Below are positions 29,614 to 39,768 of a stretch of DNA of 64,000 nucleotides, piece by piece. Within the stretch, counting starts at the first letter, position 1; every line of letters starts with the position of its first letter. A program made the translations under genes and the position numbers. This DNA comes from Candidatus Saccharimonadota bacterium (GTDB taxonomy: Bacteria > Patescibacteriota > Saccharimonadia > Saccharimonadales > UBA4665), in assembly GCA_027365775.1 (NCBI GenBank), contig DAHXLX010000004.1:1-64000 (forward strand). Direction: 5' to 3'. The notes under the pieces are model-generated. The model saw nothing but the letters and a program-made list of their open reading frames with translations. It did no database searches and was not told the origin of the DNA.

Positions 29614-30973
29614 TACGCTTTCCAGACAGATTGAAGAACTGAAGCCCATTAATCCGCCGTCGGTCAGCGTCTACACGTGTGGTCCGACTGTCTATGACTA
29701 TCCACATATCGGCAATTGGTTCACATTCATCCGTTACGACTTGCTGATCCGGACGCTCATGCTGTCCGGATTACGCCCAAACTGGGTAATGAACATAACT
29801 GACGTCGGTCATTTGACTTCCGATGCCGACGAAGGAGAAGATAAACTTGCCAAAGGAGCTGCCAGAGAAGGCAAGACCGCTTGGGAGATTGCCGATTACT
29901 ACACCGATTATTTTGTCAAAGGTCTTAAACGATTGAATTTTATTCAGCCAACGAATTTACCCCGGGCCACCGATCACATCAATGATCAGATCAACTTCAT
30001 TATCGAGTTGGAGAAAAAAGGTTACACTTATCGGATAAGTGACGGTATTTATTATGATACCGCCAAATTTGCGCATTACGCCGACTTTGCCCGACTTGAT
30101 CTTGAAGAACTGCAACCGGGCGCCAGGGTAGAGCAAAACCCCGAAAAACATCATCAGTCTGACTTCGCCCTATGGAAATTTTCACCAACGGACAAATCCC
30201 GGGACATGGAATGGGACAGTCCCTGGGGCAAAGGCTTCCCGGGATGGCATATCGAATGTTCGGCCATGTGTTTGAATTATCTGGGCGAAACAGTGGATAT
30301 CCATTGCGGCGGTATAGACCACATCCCGATTCACCACACCAATGAGATTGCCCAATCGCAAGCGGTTACCGGTAAACCACTAGCTCATATTTGGCTTCAT
30401 ACAAACCATATATTGATTGACGATTTGAAAATATCAAAGAGTCTAGGCAACGGAATTACTTTAGAAGACATTGAAAAAGCCGGTTTTAGCTTGGATGCGT
30501 TTAGATTGCTGGTTATAGAGTCCCAATATCGCAGTCAGAGCAAATTCAGTTGGGACAGCCTTCAAGCTGCCAGCAACCGGTTGCTACGTTTTAAAAACTT
30601 TGCCGTTAGAAGATACCAGGCAACGGATGGCCTAACCGAGACTCCGCCTAAACTGATCGAAGCAATGCAAAACGATTTGGACACACCGTCGGCACTGGCA
30701 ATATTGGAGGATTATCTGGACAGAAACGAACACCGCAATCTATCGGCAGCCTCGATTACCGATACCATTAATCTAATCGACAAGCTATTCGGTCTGGACT
30801 TAACGTCAACGCCGGATATATCCGAACACGCAAAGAGCTTAATTAAAGCCCGGATGGATGCCCGTCAAAACCAGGATTGGCCTAGAGCCGATAACCTACG
30901 TGAGCGCTTAGCCAGAGATAACATCGCCGTACGTGATGAGCCGCAAGGATCGGTGTGGTATTACCTGTCCTAG
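29600..30973 (+). CDS. cysS: Cysteinyl-tRNA synthetase
   Basis: VYTCGPTVYDYPHIGNWFTFIRYDLL; WHIECSAMC; KISKSLGN. Confidence 0.96.
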   Translation: MKLYNTLSRQIEELKPINPPSVSVYTCGPTVYDYPHIGNWFTFIRYDLLIRTLMLSGLRPNWVMNITDVGHLTSDADEGEDKLAKGAAREGKTAWEIADYYTDYFVKGLKRLNFIQPTNLPRATDHINDQINFIIELEKKGYTYRISDGIYYDTAKFAHYADFARLDLEELQPGARVEQNPEKHHQSDFALWKFSPTDKSRDMEWDSPWGKGFPGWHIECSAMCLNYLGETVDIHCGGIDHIPIHHTNEIAQSQAVTGKPLAHIWLHTNHILIDDLKISKSLGNGITLEDIEKAGFSLDAFRLLVIESQYRSQSKFSWDSLQAASNRLLRFKNFAVRRYQATDGLTETPPKLIEAMQNDLDTPSALAILEDYLDRNEHRNLSAASITDTINLIDKLFGLDLTSTPDISEHAKSLIKARMDARQNQDWPRADNLRERLARDNIAVRDEPQGSVWYYLS

Positions 30974-32112
30974 GACTTGGTGGCTGCCATACCCGGATCA
31001 TCGGGGATAGAGTCAGGCAATCCTAACCGATTGTTCCGATTGTGCATATATTCGATCACCAACACCCGTACACAACCGGCGATCGGTATCGCCACCAAAC
31101 CACCGAACAGCCCACTGAAGTTTATTCCGATAACGATTGAAGCAAATACCAGCAGGGGTGACATATTGGTTGTATTAGCCTGAATTTTCGGCTGTAGAAA
31201 ATATGCTTCAATCTGCATGTACACAATATAGACGATCAGTATGACAATTGCCGCGGTAAATGAGTGGAATAATGCCACAGCCGTGATAATGATCGCGCCG
31301 ATTGTATGACCAATCATCGGAATTAGTCCAGCCAGAAAGATAACCACCATTAGAGCAATCGGATAGCTAATATGCAGCAAGAATAGAGCCGGTGATATAA
31401 CTACCGCCGCGATAAATGCCATAAGCACCTGCCCGTTAACATATCCTTTTACGACCGCATACATGCTCTTACTGACCTGAGCAACGGTACGCTGATTCCT
31501 GGACGGAATAAGCTCACCATGAATCACTTTCAGCCAATGAGGGCCCTCGACCAGCATCATAAAGGTTAATGCCAGAACGGCTAAGGTTGAAAATATACTA
31601 TTAGCGATGCCGGTAATACTGGAAAAAGCCTTACCGCTCTCACCCTTGGCCCAATGTGAAATCTGCTGCGACAGCGTATCGACATAATTCTGCAGATGAT
31701 GATTTCTAATAAATCTGCCTAAACTGCTGTGCTGCGTATTGGCATTATGAACAAATGACGGAGCCGCCGCGATGAACTTTTCCGTTTGATGCACTAAGGG
31801 TGGAATAATATACGCCGCAAACGCGCCAAGCAAAATAATTACCAATAGAAACGACAAACTGGTCGCAATCGATCGGCTACCGCGCCGCTTGCCGGGTATT
31901 AACCGCGAAATTGCCGCCACCGGCGCATTAAGCGCTACCGCTAGAAAGAAGGCTATAAACAGCAGCAGGATGGCATGACTGACTTTAAGTAGACCGGCAA
32001 TCAGTACCAATGTCACCACCACTACCACAACCACCCTGAAGAGTGTTCGGTTGGATACGGTAATCTCAACCCGGGGGACTGCTTCGTTAGTACCCCTTGC
32101 TGTCTTGAACAT
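30970..32112 (-). CDS. AI-2E family transporter
   Basis: Multi-pass protein; GLIPMIGHTIGAIIITAVAL; start moved to MFKTARG. Confidence 0.8.
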   Translation of the reverse strand: MFKTARGTNEAVPRVEITVSNRTLFRVVVVVVVTLVLIAGLLKVSHAILLLFIAFFLAVALNAPVAAISRLIPGKRRGSRSIATSLSFLLVIILLGAFAAYIIPPLVHQTEKFIAAAPSFVHNANTQHSSLGRFIRNHHLQNYVDTLSQQISHWAKGESGKAFSSITGIANSIFSTLAVLALTFMMLVEGPHWLKVIHGELIPSRNQRTVAQVSKSMYAVVKGYVNGQVLMAFIAAVVISPALFLLHISYPIALMVVIFLAGLIPMIGHTIGAIIITAVALFHSFTAAIVILIVYIVYMQIEAYFLQPKIQANTTNMSPLLVFASIVIGINFSGLFGGLVAIPIAGCVRVLVIEYMHNRNNRLGLPDSIPDDPGMAATKS

Positions 32113-32126
32113 AAACCAATTATCAC

Positions 32127-33269
32127 CTAAGCTCTTCGTTTGTGCAATGCGTCCTGGTAACAATCAATTAGCTGTTGACCGATTATATCTTGATCATATT
32201 GCCGGGCAATTGCCTGACCCCTTTGAGCAAAACGTCTACGTAGGTCATTATGATAGATTAATTGTTTCAGTTTAGCGGCTAAACTGGCACTGTCCCCGGC
32301 TTTGAACAACAACTCCGGGGCAGCTTTTAAGACTGACGCATACCCTGGATTGTCGGCAGCGACCACGGCAGCTCGACCGCTGGCCATGGCTTCTACCAGA
32401 ACGAAACCAAAACTTTCACCGCCAACGCTAGGGAATACAGCAATATCCGTCGAAGCGTAATAGCGTGGTTTGATTGATTCATCGACATAGCCGACAAACC
32501 GCACGTAATCTTTGAGGCCATTGTTATCGACATACAGCTCGAGATCAGTCTTTAAAGGTCCATCTCCGGCAATTGTCAAGCGATAGGCCGGCAGGCCACC
32601 ACTGCTAGATCGTTCGATAAGCGCAATTGCCGCAAGTAGCGTCTGACAACCTTTTCGTTTGACCAGACGTCCCAAAAACAATATTTCAACACGATCCTGG
32701 GCGCGCTTATATGGTTTGGCAGTATAAAATAACCGGAAATCGAAGCAGTTTCCAATAACTAAGGAGTTGCAACGATAAATTTGCTTTGCCATCAAGGCCG
32801 CCGGTTCACTAACGGCCAGCACTGAATCGAATCTACCAATCTGTCGCTTGGTTACCGCTCCAAGTAACACACCGCCATATCTTGACAGTTGGTTATATGG
32901 CGCGATATGGAAAGTGCCGATGAGCGCCGTCAGGTTGTCGGCCGAATCTATTATCCGGCCGGCCAGCATCGGGCTGAAGGGTAGCTGAACATGCAATATA
33001 TCAAAACCGGGAGCCAGAACATCGCTGATTAGTTTTTTCTTTACCGGCAACGGCACCGACAGATTATTGCCATTAAACTTCACCCGAACATTACGGCTTA
33101 AGCTATGAATATTCCGTATATCCTGCCTGTGGCTCTGACCAACAAGATAATGTACGTCATGACCTCGATGTTCCAGCCAACGTCCAACATTTATGACATA
33201 TTGCTGAACACCGTCAGTAGAATCCAGCGTATCATCCAATACCAACCCGACTTTAAGTTGTACGGCCAT
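32127..33269 (-). CDS. Glycosyltransferase family 4
   Basis: LFLGRLVKRKGCQTLLAAI, FPSVGGESFGFVLVEAMASGRAAV. Confidence 0.88.
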   Translation of the reverse strand: MAVQLKVGLVLDDTLDSTDGVQQYVINVGRWLEHRGHDVHYLVGQSHRQDIRNIHSLSRNVRVKFNGNNLSVPLPVKKKLISDVLAPGFDILHVQLPFSPMLAGRIIDSADNLTALIGTFHIAPYNQLSRYGGVLLGAVTKRQIGRFDSVLAVSEPAALMAKQIYRCNSLVIGNCFDFRLFYTAKPYKRAQDRVEILFLGRLVKRKGCQTLLAAIALIERSSSGGLPAYRLTIAGDGPLKTDLELYVDNNGLKDYVRFVGYVDESIKPRYYASTDIAVFPSVGGESFGFVLVEAMASGRAAVVAADNPGYASVLKAAPELLFKAGDSASLAAKLKQLIYHNDLRRRFAQRGQAIARQYDQDIIGQQLIDCYQDALHKRRA

Positions 33270-34389
33270 ATTTCCTTATCGCACGCTGATATAAATCTTC
33301 ATATTCGTCAATGATTTTAGGATAATCATACTGCTGGACGTAATCAACCGCCCAATCTTTCCATAGTTCACGTAATTGCCGATTAACCAGCAATAACTCC
33401 ATTCTCCTGGTGAATTCAGGTACATCGCGTGGATTAATAACCGAAAGTTGACCGAGGCCACTCATAAGCGCGTCATAGCCTTTATTATTGCCGACAATCG
33501 ATACCGCGCCGGTTGCCATGGCCTCAAGCAGAACGATACCGAAACTTTCCCCGTATAGGGCAGGTGAACAAAACAGATCAGCCCTTTGGAGCAGGTTTAG
33601 TTTGGTACGGTCATCAACATAACCCTTAAACACCACGCTCTTTATGCCCAAATTTCGGCTAAGTAATTTTAGTTTTTCCATGTCCGGCCCATGACCGGCA
33701 ATTATCAAAGACAGGTTTTTTAGCCTCTTTTCAAGCAGGGAATATGCTCGAAGCAGATAATTTAAACCTTTTCGACGCTCTAACCGGCCAATAAACAATA
33801 TATTATATTTTCGCTTGGGTTCAGGCCGCGCTAAGGTTAACGGGTGATAGCAATTAAGGTCAATACCGTTAGGGATAATCGTTACCGGGTTATCGGTCAG
33901 GCTCCGGATATAATCCGACGCAGCATCGGATACGGCGGTAAATTCATGTATATATTTAATAATCGATAAGGCGTAGGGAGTCACCACCCGGGCGACAGTC
34001 CGGCTGACCATGGTTTCCGGCACGACGCCGTGAAAGGTTGCAATATTAATTGACCGTGAACGACTCAATATCTGCCGGCTTAAAACCGGCACCCATGGTT
34101 CGTGAAAGTGAATGATATCAAACTTTTCCCTTTCTAATACCTCGTTGATAGCATCCGTATCCACCGTTGCGCTTACCTGAAGCGTAGTATGAGTGGGTGA
34201 ACGGATTTCGGTACCGCCGCCCAGGAAGATTACGTGCTCGGGAGCCAGGGTTACCGAATCCCGTGGTTGTGGCGTCAATATAACCGCATCATGCCCGCGA
34301 TCAACCATTCCCCTGTGCAATTCCTTGATGATTTCAAACACACCGCTGCCGCTGCCGATGTTGTAGGGACAAACGAGTGCAACCTTCAT
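33253..34389 (-). CDS. Glycosyltransferase family 4 (PimA-like layout)
   Basis: VALVCPYNIGSGSGVFEIIKEL; FIGRLERRKGLNYLL; ALYGESFGIVLLEAMATG. Confidence 0.88.
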   Translation of the reverse strand: MKVALVCPYNIGSGSGVFEIIKELHRGMVDRGHDAVILTPQPRDSVTLAPEHVIFLGGGTEIRSPTHTTLQVSATVDTDAINEVLEREKFDIIHFHEPWVPVLSRQILSRSRSINIATFHGVVPETMVSRTVARVVTPYALSIIKYIHEFTAVSDAASDYIRSLTDNPVTIIPNGIDLNCYHPLTLARPEPKRKYNILFIGRLERRKGLNYLLRAYSLLEKRLKNLSLIIAGHGPDMEKLKLLSRNLGIKSVVFKGYVDDRTKLNLLQRADLFCSPALYGESFGIVLLEAMATGAVSIVGNNKGYDALMSGLGQLSVINPRDVPEFTRRMELLLVNRQLRELWKDWAVDYVQQYDYPKIIDEYEDLYQRAIRKYGRTT

Positions 34390-35312
34390 CTTAGAGCTTT
34401 TATGGCCCGTTTAAGCTCAGCCGGAATAAGGGCCGCCGCTTCCTTACGGTCAGCTATTACCGTCGGTGCATGGTTGGTAAGTTTGATGGTCACGCTTTTA
34501 TAATCAGAGAAAATAACTCGCATATGTTGTTCCACTCTGGCGTTATCAAAAAAATGATCGGCTTTAGCAGCTACGTGCCATACCGGCAAATTGATCTGTC
34601 GATCGCAATTGCTAAACAGCAGAAACTCGGTTGTGGTGAACATATATGTACGCACATCATTGCTCTGCCATAACTTTACTTCAACATCCATTAAACGATC
34701 AAAATCCTCCCGGTTGCTGACATTTAGAAACTTACCTTTTGCCATTCGAGCGTATACCTGTTTTAATACTGGAGCAGTTAGTGCGGTATGGCGAAAAACA
34801 AATGCCGGTAGACGACGGGAGAACACCCGAGTACCGTAAAGGTAAAAATAATATCTGGGCTTTGAAAATGTAAAATCGTCATGATCGGCAAAACCCGCCA
34901 AGGAAACCAGCATTTTAACGTTTTTAGTCAGTTCGGGATATCTTTGCAGCATCCTGGTGGCGATAACAAAACCATAACTCATGCCGATCAGAACAATCTT
35001 TTTTCGTCGATACTGCATTTTGACAAACGATGCCAGGTAATCAGCCAAATTATCGATCGTTGGTTGTTTGCCGATTTTATAGAAACTGTCCATACCGCCA
35101 AAACCGGGAAGGTCAGGCATGGTTATCGTGCCAAATTGGTGAAGTTCCTGCATGAGTCCCCACCATCTCTCTAGACTGGAGTGGTGACCGTAAACAAACA
35201 GCAATTCCTGTTTATGGCGTCTATTGGACGGCATATACAGCATCCGGCCTTCGAGACCGTTGATATATAAAGGGATTATATAATTTGTCGGTTTTGCCTT
35301 GGAAACACCCAT
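34386..35312 (-). CDS. Alpha/beta hydrolase
   Basis: VYGHHSSLERWWGLMQEL, PDLPGFG, nucleophile elbow IGMSYG. Confidence 0.8.
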   Translation of the reverse strand: MGVSKAKPTNYIIPLYINGLEGRMLYMPSNRRHKQELLFVYGHHSSLERWWGLMQELHQFGTITMPDLPGFGGMDSFYKIGKQPTIDNLADYLASFVKMQYRRKKIVLIGMSYGFVIATRMLQRYPELTKNVKMLVSLAGFADHDDFTFSKPRYYFYLYGTRVFSRRLPAFVFRHTALTAPVLKQVYARMAKGKFLNVSNREDFDRLMDVEVKLWQSNDVRTYMFTTTEFLLFSNCDRQINLPVWHVAAKADHFFDNARVEQHMRVIFSDYKSVTIKLTNHAPTVIADRKEAAALIPAELKRAIKALR

Positions 35313-35372
35313 AAATTAATACGCTAACTATTTCGACTTACTTTATCCGATAATCTACGACAGGGCAAGCTG

Positions 35373-35618
35373 ATGCTTGTACTGCAAGCGGCAAATGCAT
35401 ATAGTCCTCGAAATTATTCCTACTCACCAAAAAACGATGCTATGGGTCATATTGTCAACGAGATAGATGAATTATTCGACTCAACTAAATTCTGTCGACA
35501 GAACATACATGCTATGGACGAAAGTTCGCTTGACGGTACTGTCACTATTACCAACAAATTGGAACATGCTAACAACCATATAAGAGCCGCATTGCAGACA
35601 AACCAGCTGCCGGCATAA
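35373..35618 (+). CDS. Hypothetical protein (81 aa)
   Basis: ORF only. Confidence 0.35.
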   Translation: MLVLQAANAYSPRNYSYSPKNDAMGHIVNEIDELFDSTKFCRQNIHAMDESSLDGTVTITNKLEHANNHIRAALQTNQLPA

Positions 35619-35785
35619 GCCTATCTTCGCTGTTTAAGCAATAAGCTGAAAAAAGATATGGCATTCTGCTAGCAAACAATGTTAATTATTTAGTTCCAGC
35701 ATGTCCATTGAAGTTTCTATAATATTACCGACCTAAGACGATCAACTAACTCCGCTTAATCCGATACCGGACGTTGGCCTCACCC

Positions 35786-36052
35786 CTAAAGATGGCGGTG
35801 CGATCGATGCTGTACGGCATTCAATATACCCGACAATATCAAAGCGCCAATGAATGTCCAGACGATGCCGGCCCATGTAAAATTCAGAAAAGTCCCGGTT
35901 GTACCATAGACGAATGCTGATAAAAACCCGCCGATTATTGCTCCAACTATTCCGATAGCAATACTGCCGATAAATCCTTCATGACGGCCGGTTAATGCTG
36001 CCGCCAGCCAACCGACTACACCACCGATTAATAATGCAATAATTAAAACCAT
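35786..36052 (-). CDS. GlsB/YeaQ/YmgE-family (transglycosylase-associated) membrane protein
   Basis: IALLIGGVVGWLAAALTGRHEGFIGSIAIGIVGAIIGGFL; SD GAGGAG before ATG 36052. Confidence 0.85.
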   Translation of the reverse strand: MVLIIALLIGGVVGWLAAALTGRHEGFIGSIAIGIVGAIIGGFLSAFVYGTTGTFLNFTWAGIVWTFIGALILSGILNAVQHRSHRHL

Positions 36053-36293
36053 ACTCTTCTCCTCAACTTTCTTATTACTTGTTTGCTGTCGGCACAACCC
36101 CACAGCCGGTTTTACTCAAGTCAACTGCAATCGCCAGTTTGACGATTTTTGAACTCATGCTCTCGTGTTTGTGGTACTGTAGCGTCTTTTGGAATTCTTT
36201 GTTGGCTGTTTTATCACAGCGCCTTACTCCAGCTACCCACCCCTTTGACTACTGTTGTATCTAAGCAGTTATTCTAATCCGCTTGATGTTACT

Positions 36294-36512
36294 TCAAATG
36301 TAACTGATCCAGGTATTGCGATGGCTATGCTGGCCGCCACGACGTTTAGCTTCAATCGACTGATTAACGGCACCTTTCCTTCCAGCAACACTAGTCCGTA
36401 GCGGGTCATTAGCGAAGTCCCCCCCACTCATCTTGCCGCTTTTACTGGCAATTGCACGTTGTGTATCTTCATCCATACTGGCGAACCCTCTATTGCCTCT
36501 TGCCATATCCAA
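36294..36512 (-). CDS. KGG-domain stress-induced protein
   Basis: GNRGFASMDEDTQRAIASKSGKMSGG. Confidence 0.75.
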   Translation of the reverse strand: MDMARGNRGFASMDEDTQRAIASKSGKMSGGDFANDPLRTSVAGRKGAVNQSIEAKRRGGQHSHRNTWISYI

Positions 36513-36790
36513 ACTCCTCTCGTTAAGTTTGCTATTAGATAATAATCCTTATGCCAGATTGGATCAGTTAGCACTCTTGCACCGAGTCTGTGAAGTCATG
36601 GGCAGTAAAAACAAAAATATTTTATACGCACCGCATAGAAAACCATCGATTAATTGAACAATCGTCTCTCGCTCCATCAGCCAGGGTCGGTGCTCGGGTT
36701 TGCGAATGATAATCAGACTCCCATCCATGTATACTGAGAGACATCCATCCGCTCCTTAATCACTAAAAGCAATAGTTGCCTGCATTGCAG

Positions 36791-36958
36791 TTATTGACGG
36801 ATCCGGCAGCAGTCAGTAGAGCCGATATCTGTTAAGTCTGCCTGTGCAGCGTGCTCGTTCGGTTGCGGTTCTTTGGATAAACCACTAAATGGGTTATGGC
36901 CGGCATTGGCCAAATCGGTAACTGAACTTGCCGGAGCTACTAATAAAACTACAGCCAT
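36791..36958 (-). CDS. Possible small secreted protein (55 aa)
   Basis: MAVVLLVAPASSVTDLANAGHNPFSGLSKEPQPNEHAAQADLTDIGSTDCCRIRQ; signal-peptide-like start; below the ORF track cutoff. Confidence 0.3.
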   Translation of the reverse strand: MAVVLLVAPASSVTDLANAGHNPFSGLSKEPQPNEHAAQADLTDIGSTDCCRIRQ

Positions 36959-37078
36959 GGACAATATATATCGTCATAACTAAAGTGCAGTCGCTATCGC
37001 TGACTTATCGTGTCTTAGATTAATTGTAATCAGCTAATATCTCAGCTACTAGCCGTTCAAGTTATAATGATTCAAGTC

Positions 37079-37423
37079 ATGCAATCCACAAACTTAGATA
37101 TGTTTGTTAAAGCCGTCTACGGCATCAATCCGCGCTATACCGATATCTTCGGCAACGGCTTACCGGGCATGGCCGGTTCAGCCATTGCCATACAAGGAGC
37201 TAACACATCGGCCACCGACGTAGTCCGTCGGTTAAAAAACGATACAGCGGCACTGATCAAAGCCTTCAATCAGAAATCGGCTAACGACATATTTGCATAT
37301 TCAAGCAGAATTGAAGGACATCTACTCTTATTACAAACTCTGGGCGTCATCACAAATCAGCTATGCAAAACACTGCTTGAAGATCTTGACCGACTAAGTC
37401 ATGAATACAAGTTAAAGCCATAG
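37079..37423 (+). CDS. Hypothetical protein
   Basis: ORF 37067-37423; start moved to second ATG because TATAATG overlaps the first. Confidence 0.5.
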   Translation: MQSTNLDMFVKAVYGINPRYTDIFGNGLPGMAGSAIAIQGANTSATDVVRRLKNDTAALIKAFNQKSANDIFAYSSRIEGHLLLLQTLGVITNQLCKTLLEDLDRLSHEYKLKP

Positions 37424-37491
37424 CGATAATTAATCTGACCGCTTCATAAAAAGCTGTAATCTTTATCGGATATGCCTATAATCTTTAAATA

Positions 37492-38700
37492 ATGGCTTAT
37501 CGTCGTCAAATAGGTAACAGGAGAAAAAAATCCAAAATCTGGTTATTTGGATCCATTTTATCGGTGTTTGTGTTGGCCGGACTAGCTACTTATGAACTAC
37601 AACATCATCACGTGATCAAACCACCGGTTATGCATAAAATTGGCTTGTTGCAGAACAGTAATATGACAACTGAGGCCCAAGGCAAATACTTATTCAGCGG
37701 AACGATAGTTTTGTCTCGCGACGTGGCAAGGTATGCCGGCAGCGACTATAACCAGCCCTTTAGCAATATGTACACTTTAGGCAACTATGATGCACATATC
37801 GGAGTGTTAGAGTGTCCAATAACTAATAACTACGATAGTTTTCAAAATGAAGTTCAGAATTTGGTATTTAATTGCCAGCCGGCGTGGGTACCGACACTCA
37901 AAAAATACTTCCCGGTATTGGATTTGTCCAGTGATCATTTAAACGATGAGGGAACGCAGGGAATTATTGAAACTTTTCAGACTCTAAAACAAGCCGGGAT
38001 TCAAACAATTGGAACATACAACCCGGCCAGCTTGAATGACGACTGCAAAGCAATCGTGCTGCCAATTAGCTTAATTCATAAAAACGGCAAATCCTCACCG
38101 GCATCATTACCGATTGCGATGTGTTCATACAACTACAAGGAACTGTTCGCACCTACAACCGGCCAACTCCAAAGCATCCAGAAGTGGTCTAAAATCATGC
38201 CGGTAATCGCTCTGTTTAATCATGGGCTCGAGTACCAGCTAACCGCTAACAGTCAAACCGTAGCCATCGCTCACCAAATGATAAATTACGGCGCAGATTT
38301 CGTGATCGGTAACGGTACTCACTGGGTGCAGAATACCGAAATCTATAAAGGCAAGTTAATCGTCTATTCGATGGGCAATTTCATATTCGATCAAATCCAA
38401 TACAACGGCCGAATAGCACTGAACCTCTCAGTGACCATGACTGTAAAATATAATCAAAACGTCGAACGCTGGATCGGTCTAGCCAATATTTGCCTGACGC
38501 ATCCGGAAAACTGTCTGAATATAGCCGAACAGGACAAACTTTCCAAAATACAGCCGATCTACCAATTTAATGCAGTCGGCAGTTACGGCGGCGATGCACG
38601 CGTTGCAACCCTAGCCGATTCGCAGCAACAAGCAGACATAGATAAAATCGCCAATTGGCAATCAACTGCACAGTATCTGGCTCATCATAAGAACTATTAG
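37492..38700 (+). CDS. CapA-family (poly-gamma-glutamate synthesis-like) phosphoesterase
   Basis: N-terminal TM; DFVIGNGTHWVQNTEIYKGKLIVYSMGNFIFDQ. Confidence 0.8.
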   Translation: MAYRRQIGNRRKKSKIWLFGSILSVFVLAGLATYELQHHHVIKPPVMHKIGLLQNSNMTTEAQGKYLFSGTIVLSRDVARYAGSDYNQPFSNMYTLGNYDAHIGVLECPITNNYDSFQNEVQNLVFNCQPAWVPTLKKYFPVLDLSSDHLNDEGTQGIIETFQTLKQAGIQTIGTYNPASLNDDCKAIVLPISLIHKNGKSSPASLPIAMCSYNYKELFAPTTGQLQSIQKWSKIMPVIALFNHGLEYQLTANSQTVAIAHQMINYGADFVIGNGTHWVQNTEIYKGKLIVYSMGNFIFDQIQYNGRIALNLSVTMTVKYNQNVERWIGLANICLTHPENCLNIAEQDKLSKIQPIYQFNAVGSYGGDARVATLADSQQQADIDKIANWQSTAQYLAHHKNY

Positions 38701-38971
38701 CTTCGACCACAAGACAAAATTGCAGTTATTTAGTATTAGCTGCTGAAACCGACCCGAAGCATCCACACAACATAGGCTCTATATCTAGCTAAGTCAGATA
38801 CTAAAATACAATCAGCATCAAACTTGTGCCTTATTGCTAGCTCTGCTTCAGTCAGTCATGCTTTCCGGCTCCCGGTAAGACTAACCGCCTAACCTAGTCA
38901 TGCCAATATGCTTTGAACCAAATGAATCAAACAGATGACTGAAAACTCAATACATTAATAGCCTAGCCGGA

Positions 38972-39595
38972 CTAACTATTTTGGATCGAAACGTCACGAT
39001 ACATATAGCGTTTTAACGAAACTAAACCAAGACGTGATTTATAAGCCTCGTAGGCATCATCCAAATGATCTATAGGAGTATCGGCGTTTTCTTTGAGAAA
39101 CATTCTCGTTAGTCGATAGTTAATTGTTTCCCTGAGACAATCTTTAACTTTCGTGGCTCTTGCAGACGGTGCGTAACCGGCAAGGTCAAAATGGCATTTT
39201 TGAGCCACGAACGAACCAATTAACTGCATCCGTTTGACATTTATTTTTGCGGTTATGCCGATTACACTGTCTGCTTCAAGCTGCTGCAGGATCGGTGTAG
39301 AGTTGGTCCAGTTGCTGACGGCTGATGTTGAAGTATCTTCCACCTCGATCTGACTATGAGGAAAACCCGCACCGACCAGGTAATCAGCCATGAGTTGAGC
39401 TTCGCTAGCACCATAAACATCACCACGCACAGGACCGCGGCCACTACAGATTACTTTTTCAAGCGAATGTAGTGAAAGTAACTCAGCTGCCTTTTCAGCG
39501 TTAAGACGAGTCCCTGTCGACATACGGTAAATACCGTCAACAGTTCCCAGGCCAGCACCATGGATCAATCCAACTTCAGCGGTTATCTTATTCAT
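38972..39595 (-). CDS. YdcF/DUF218-like protein
   Basis: EKVICSGRGPVRGDVYGASEAQLMADYLVGAGFPHSQIEVEDTSTSAVSN. Confidence 0.7.
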   Translation of the reverse strand: MNKITAEVGLIHGAGLGTVDGIYRMSTGTRLNAEKAAELLSLHSLEKVICSGRGPVRGDVYGASEAQLMADYLVGAGFPHSQIEVEDTSTSAVSNWTNSTPILQQLEADSVIGITAKINVKRMQLIGSFVAQKCHFDLAGYAPSARATKVKDCLRETINYRLTRMFLKENADTPIDHLDDAYEAYKSRLGLVSLKRYMYRDVSIQNS

Positions 39596-39639
39596 GAAAT
39601 AGTGTTATAGCATATTTTAATTATTATGTAAAGTTCTAC

Positions 39640-39714
39640 TGGCTAGGGCGGAGGGATTCGAACCCCCGAATGCCAGGACCAAAACCTGGTGCCTTACCAC
39701 TTGGCGACGCCCTA
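39640..39714 (-). tRNA. tRNA-Gln (TTG)
   Basis: Reverse complement TAGGGCGTCGCCAAGTGGTAAGGCACCAGGTTTTGGTCCTGG...; anticodon TTG; encoded CCA. Confidence 0.95.
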
Positions 39715-39768
39715 TTAAACTAATAATTATGCTTAGCGATTATACAAAACCCTGTCTAGATATAAAAA

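Noticed and set aside
33105-35174. Plus-strand ORFs antisense to the GT4/hydrolase cluster (e.g. 34881-35174, 34234-34503)
   Set aside because: Opposite to well-supported coding genes with clear family motifs; treated as spurious
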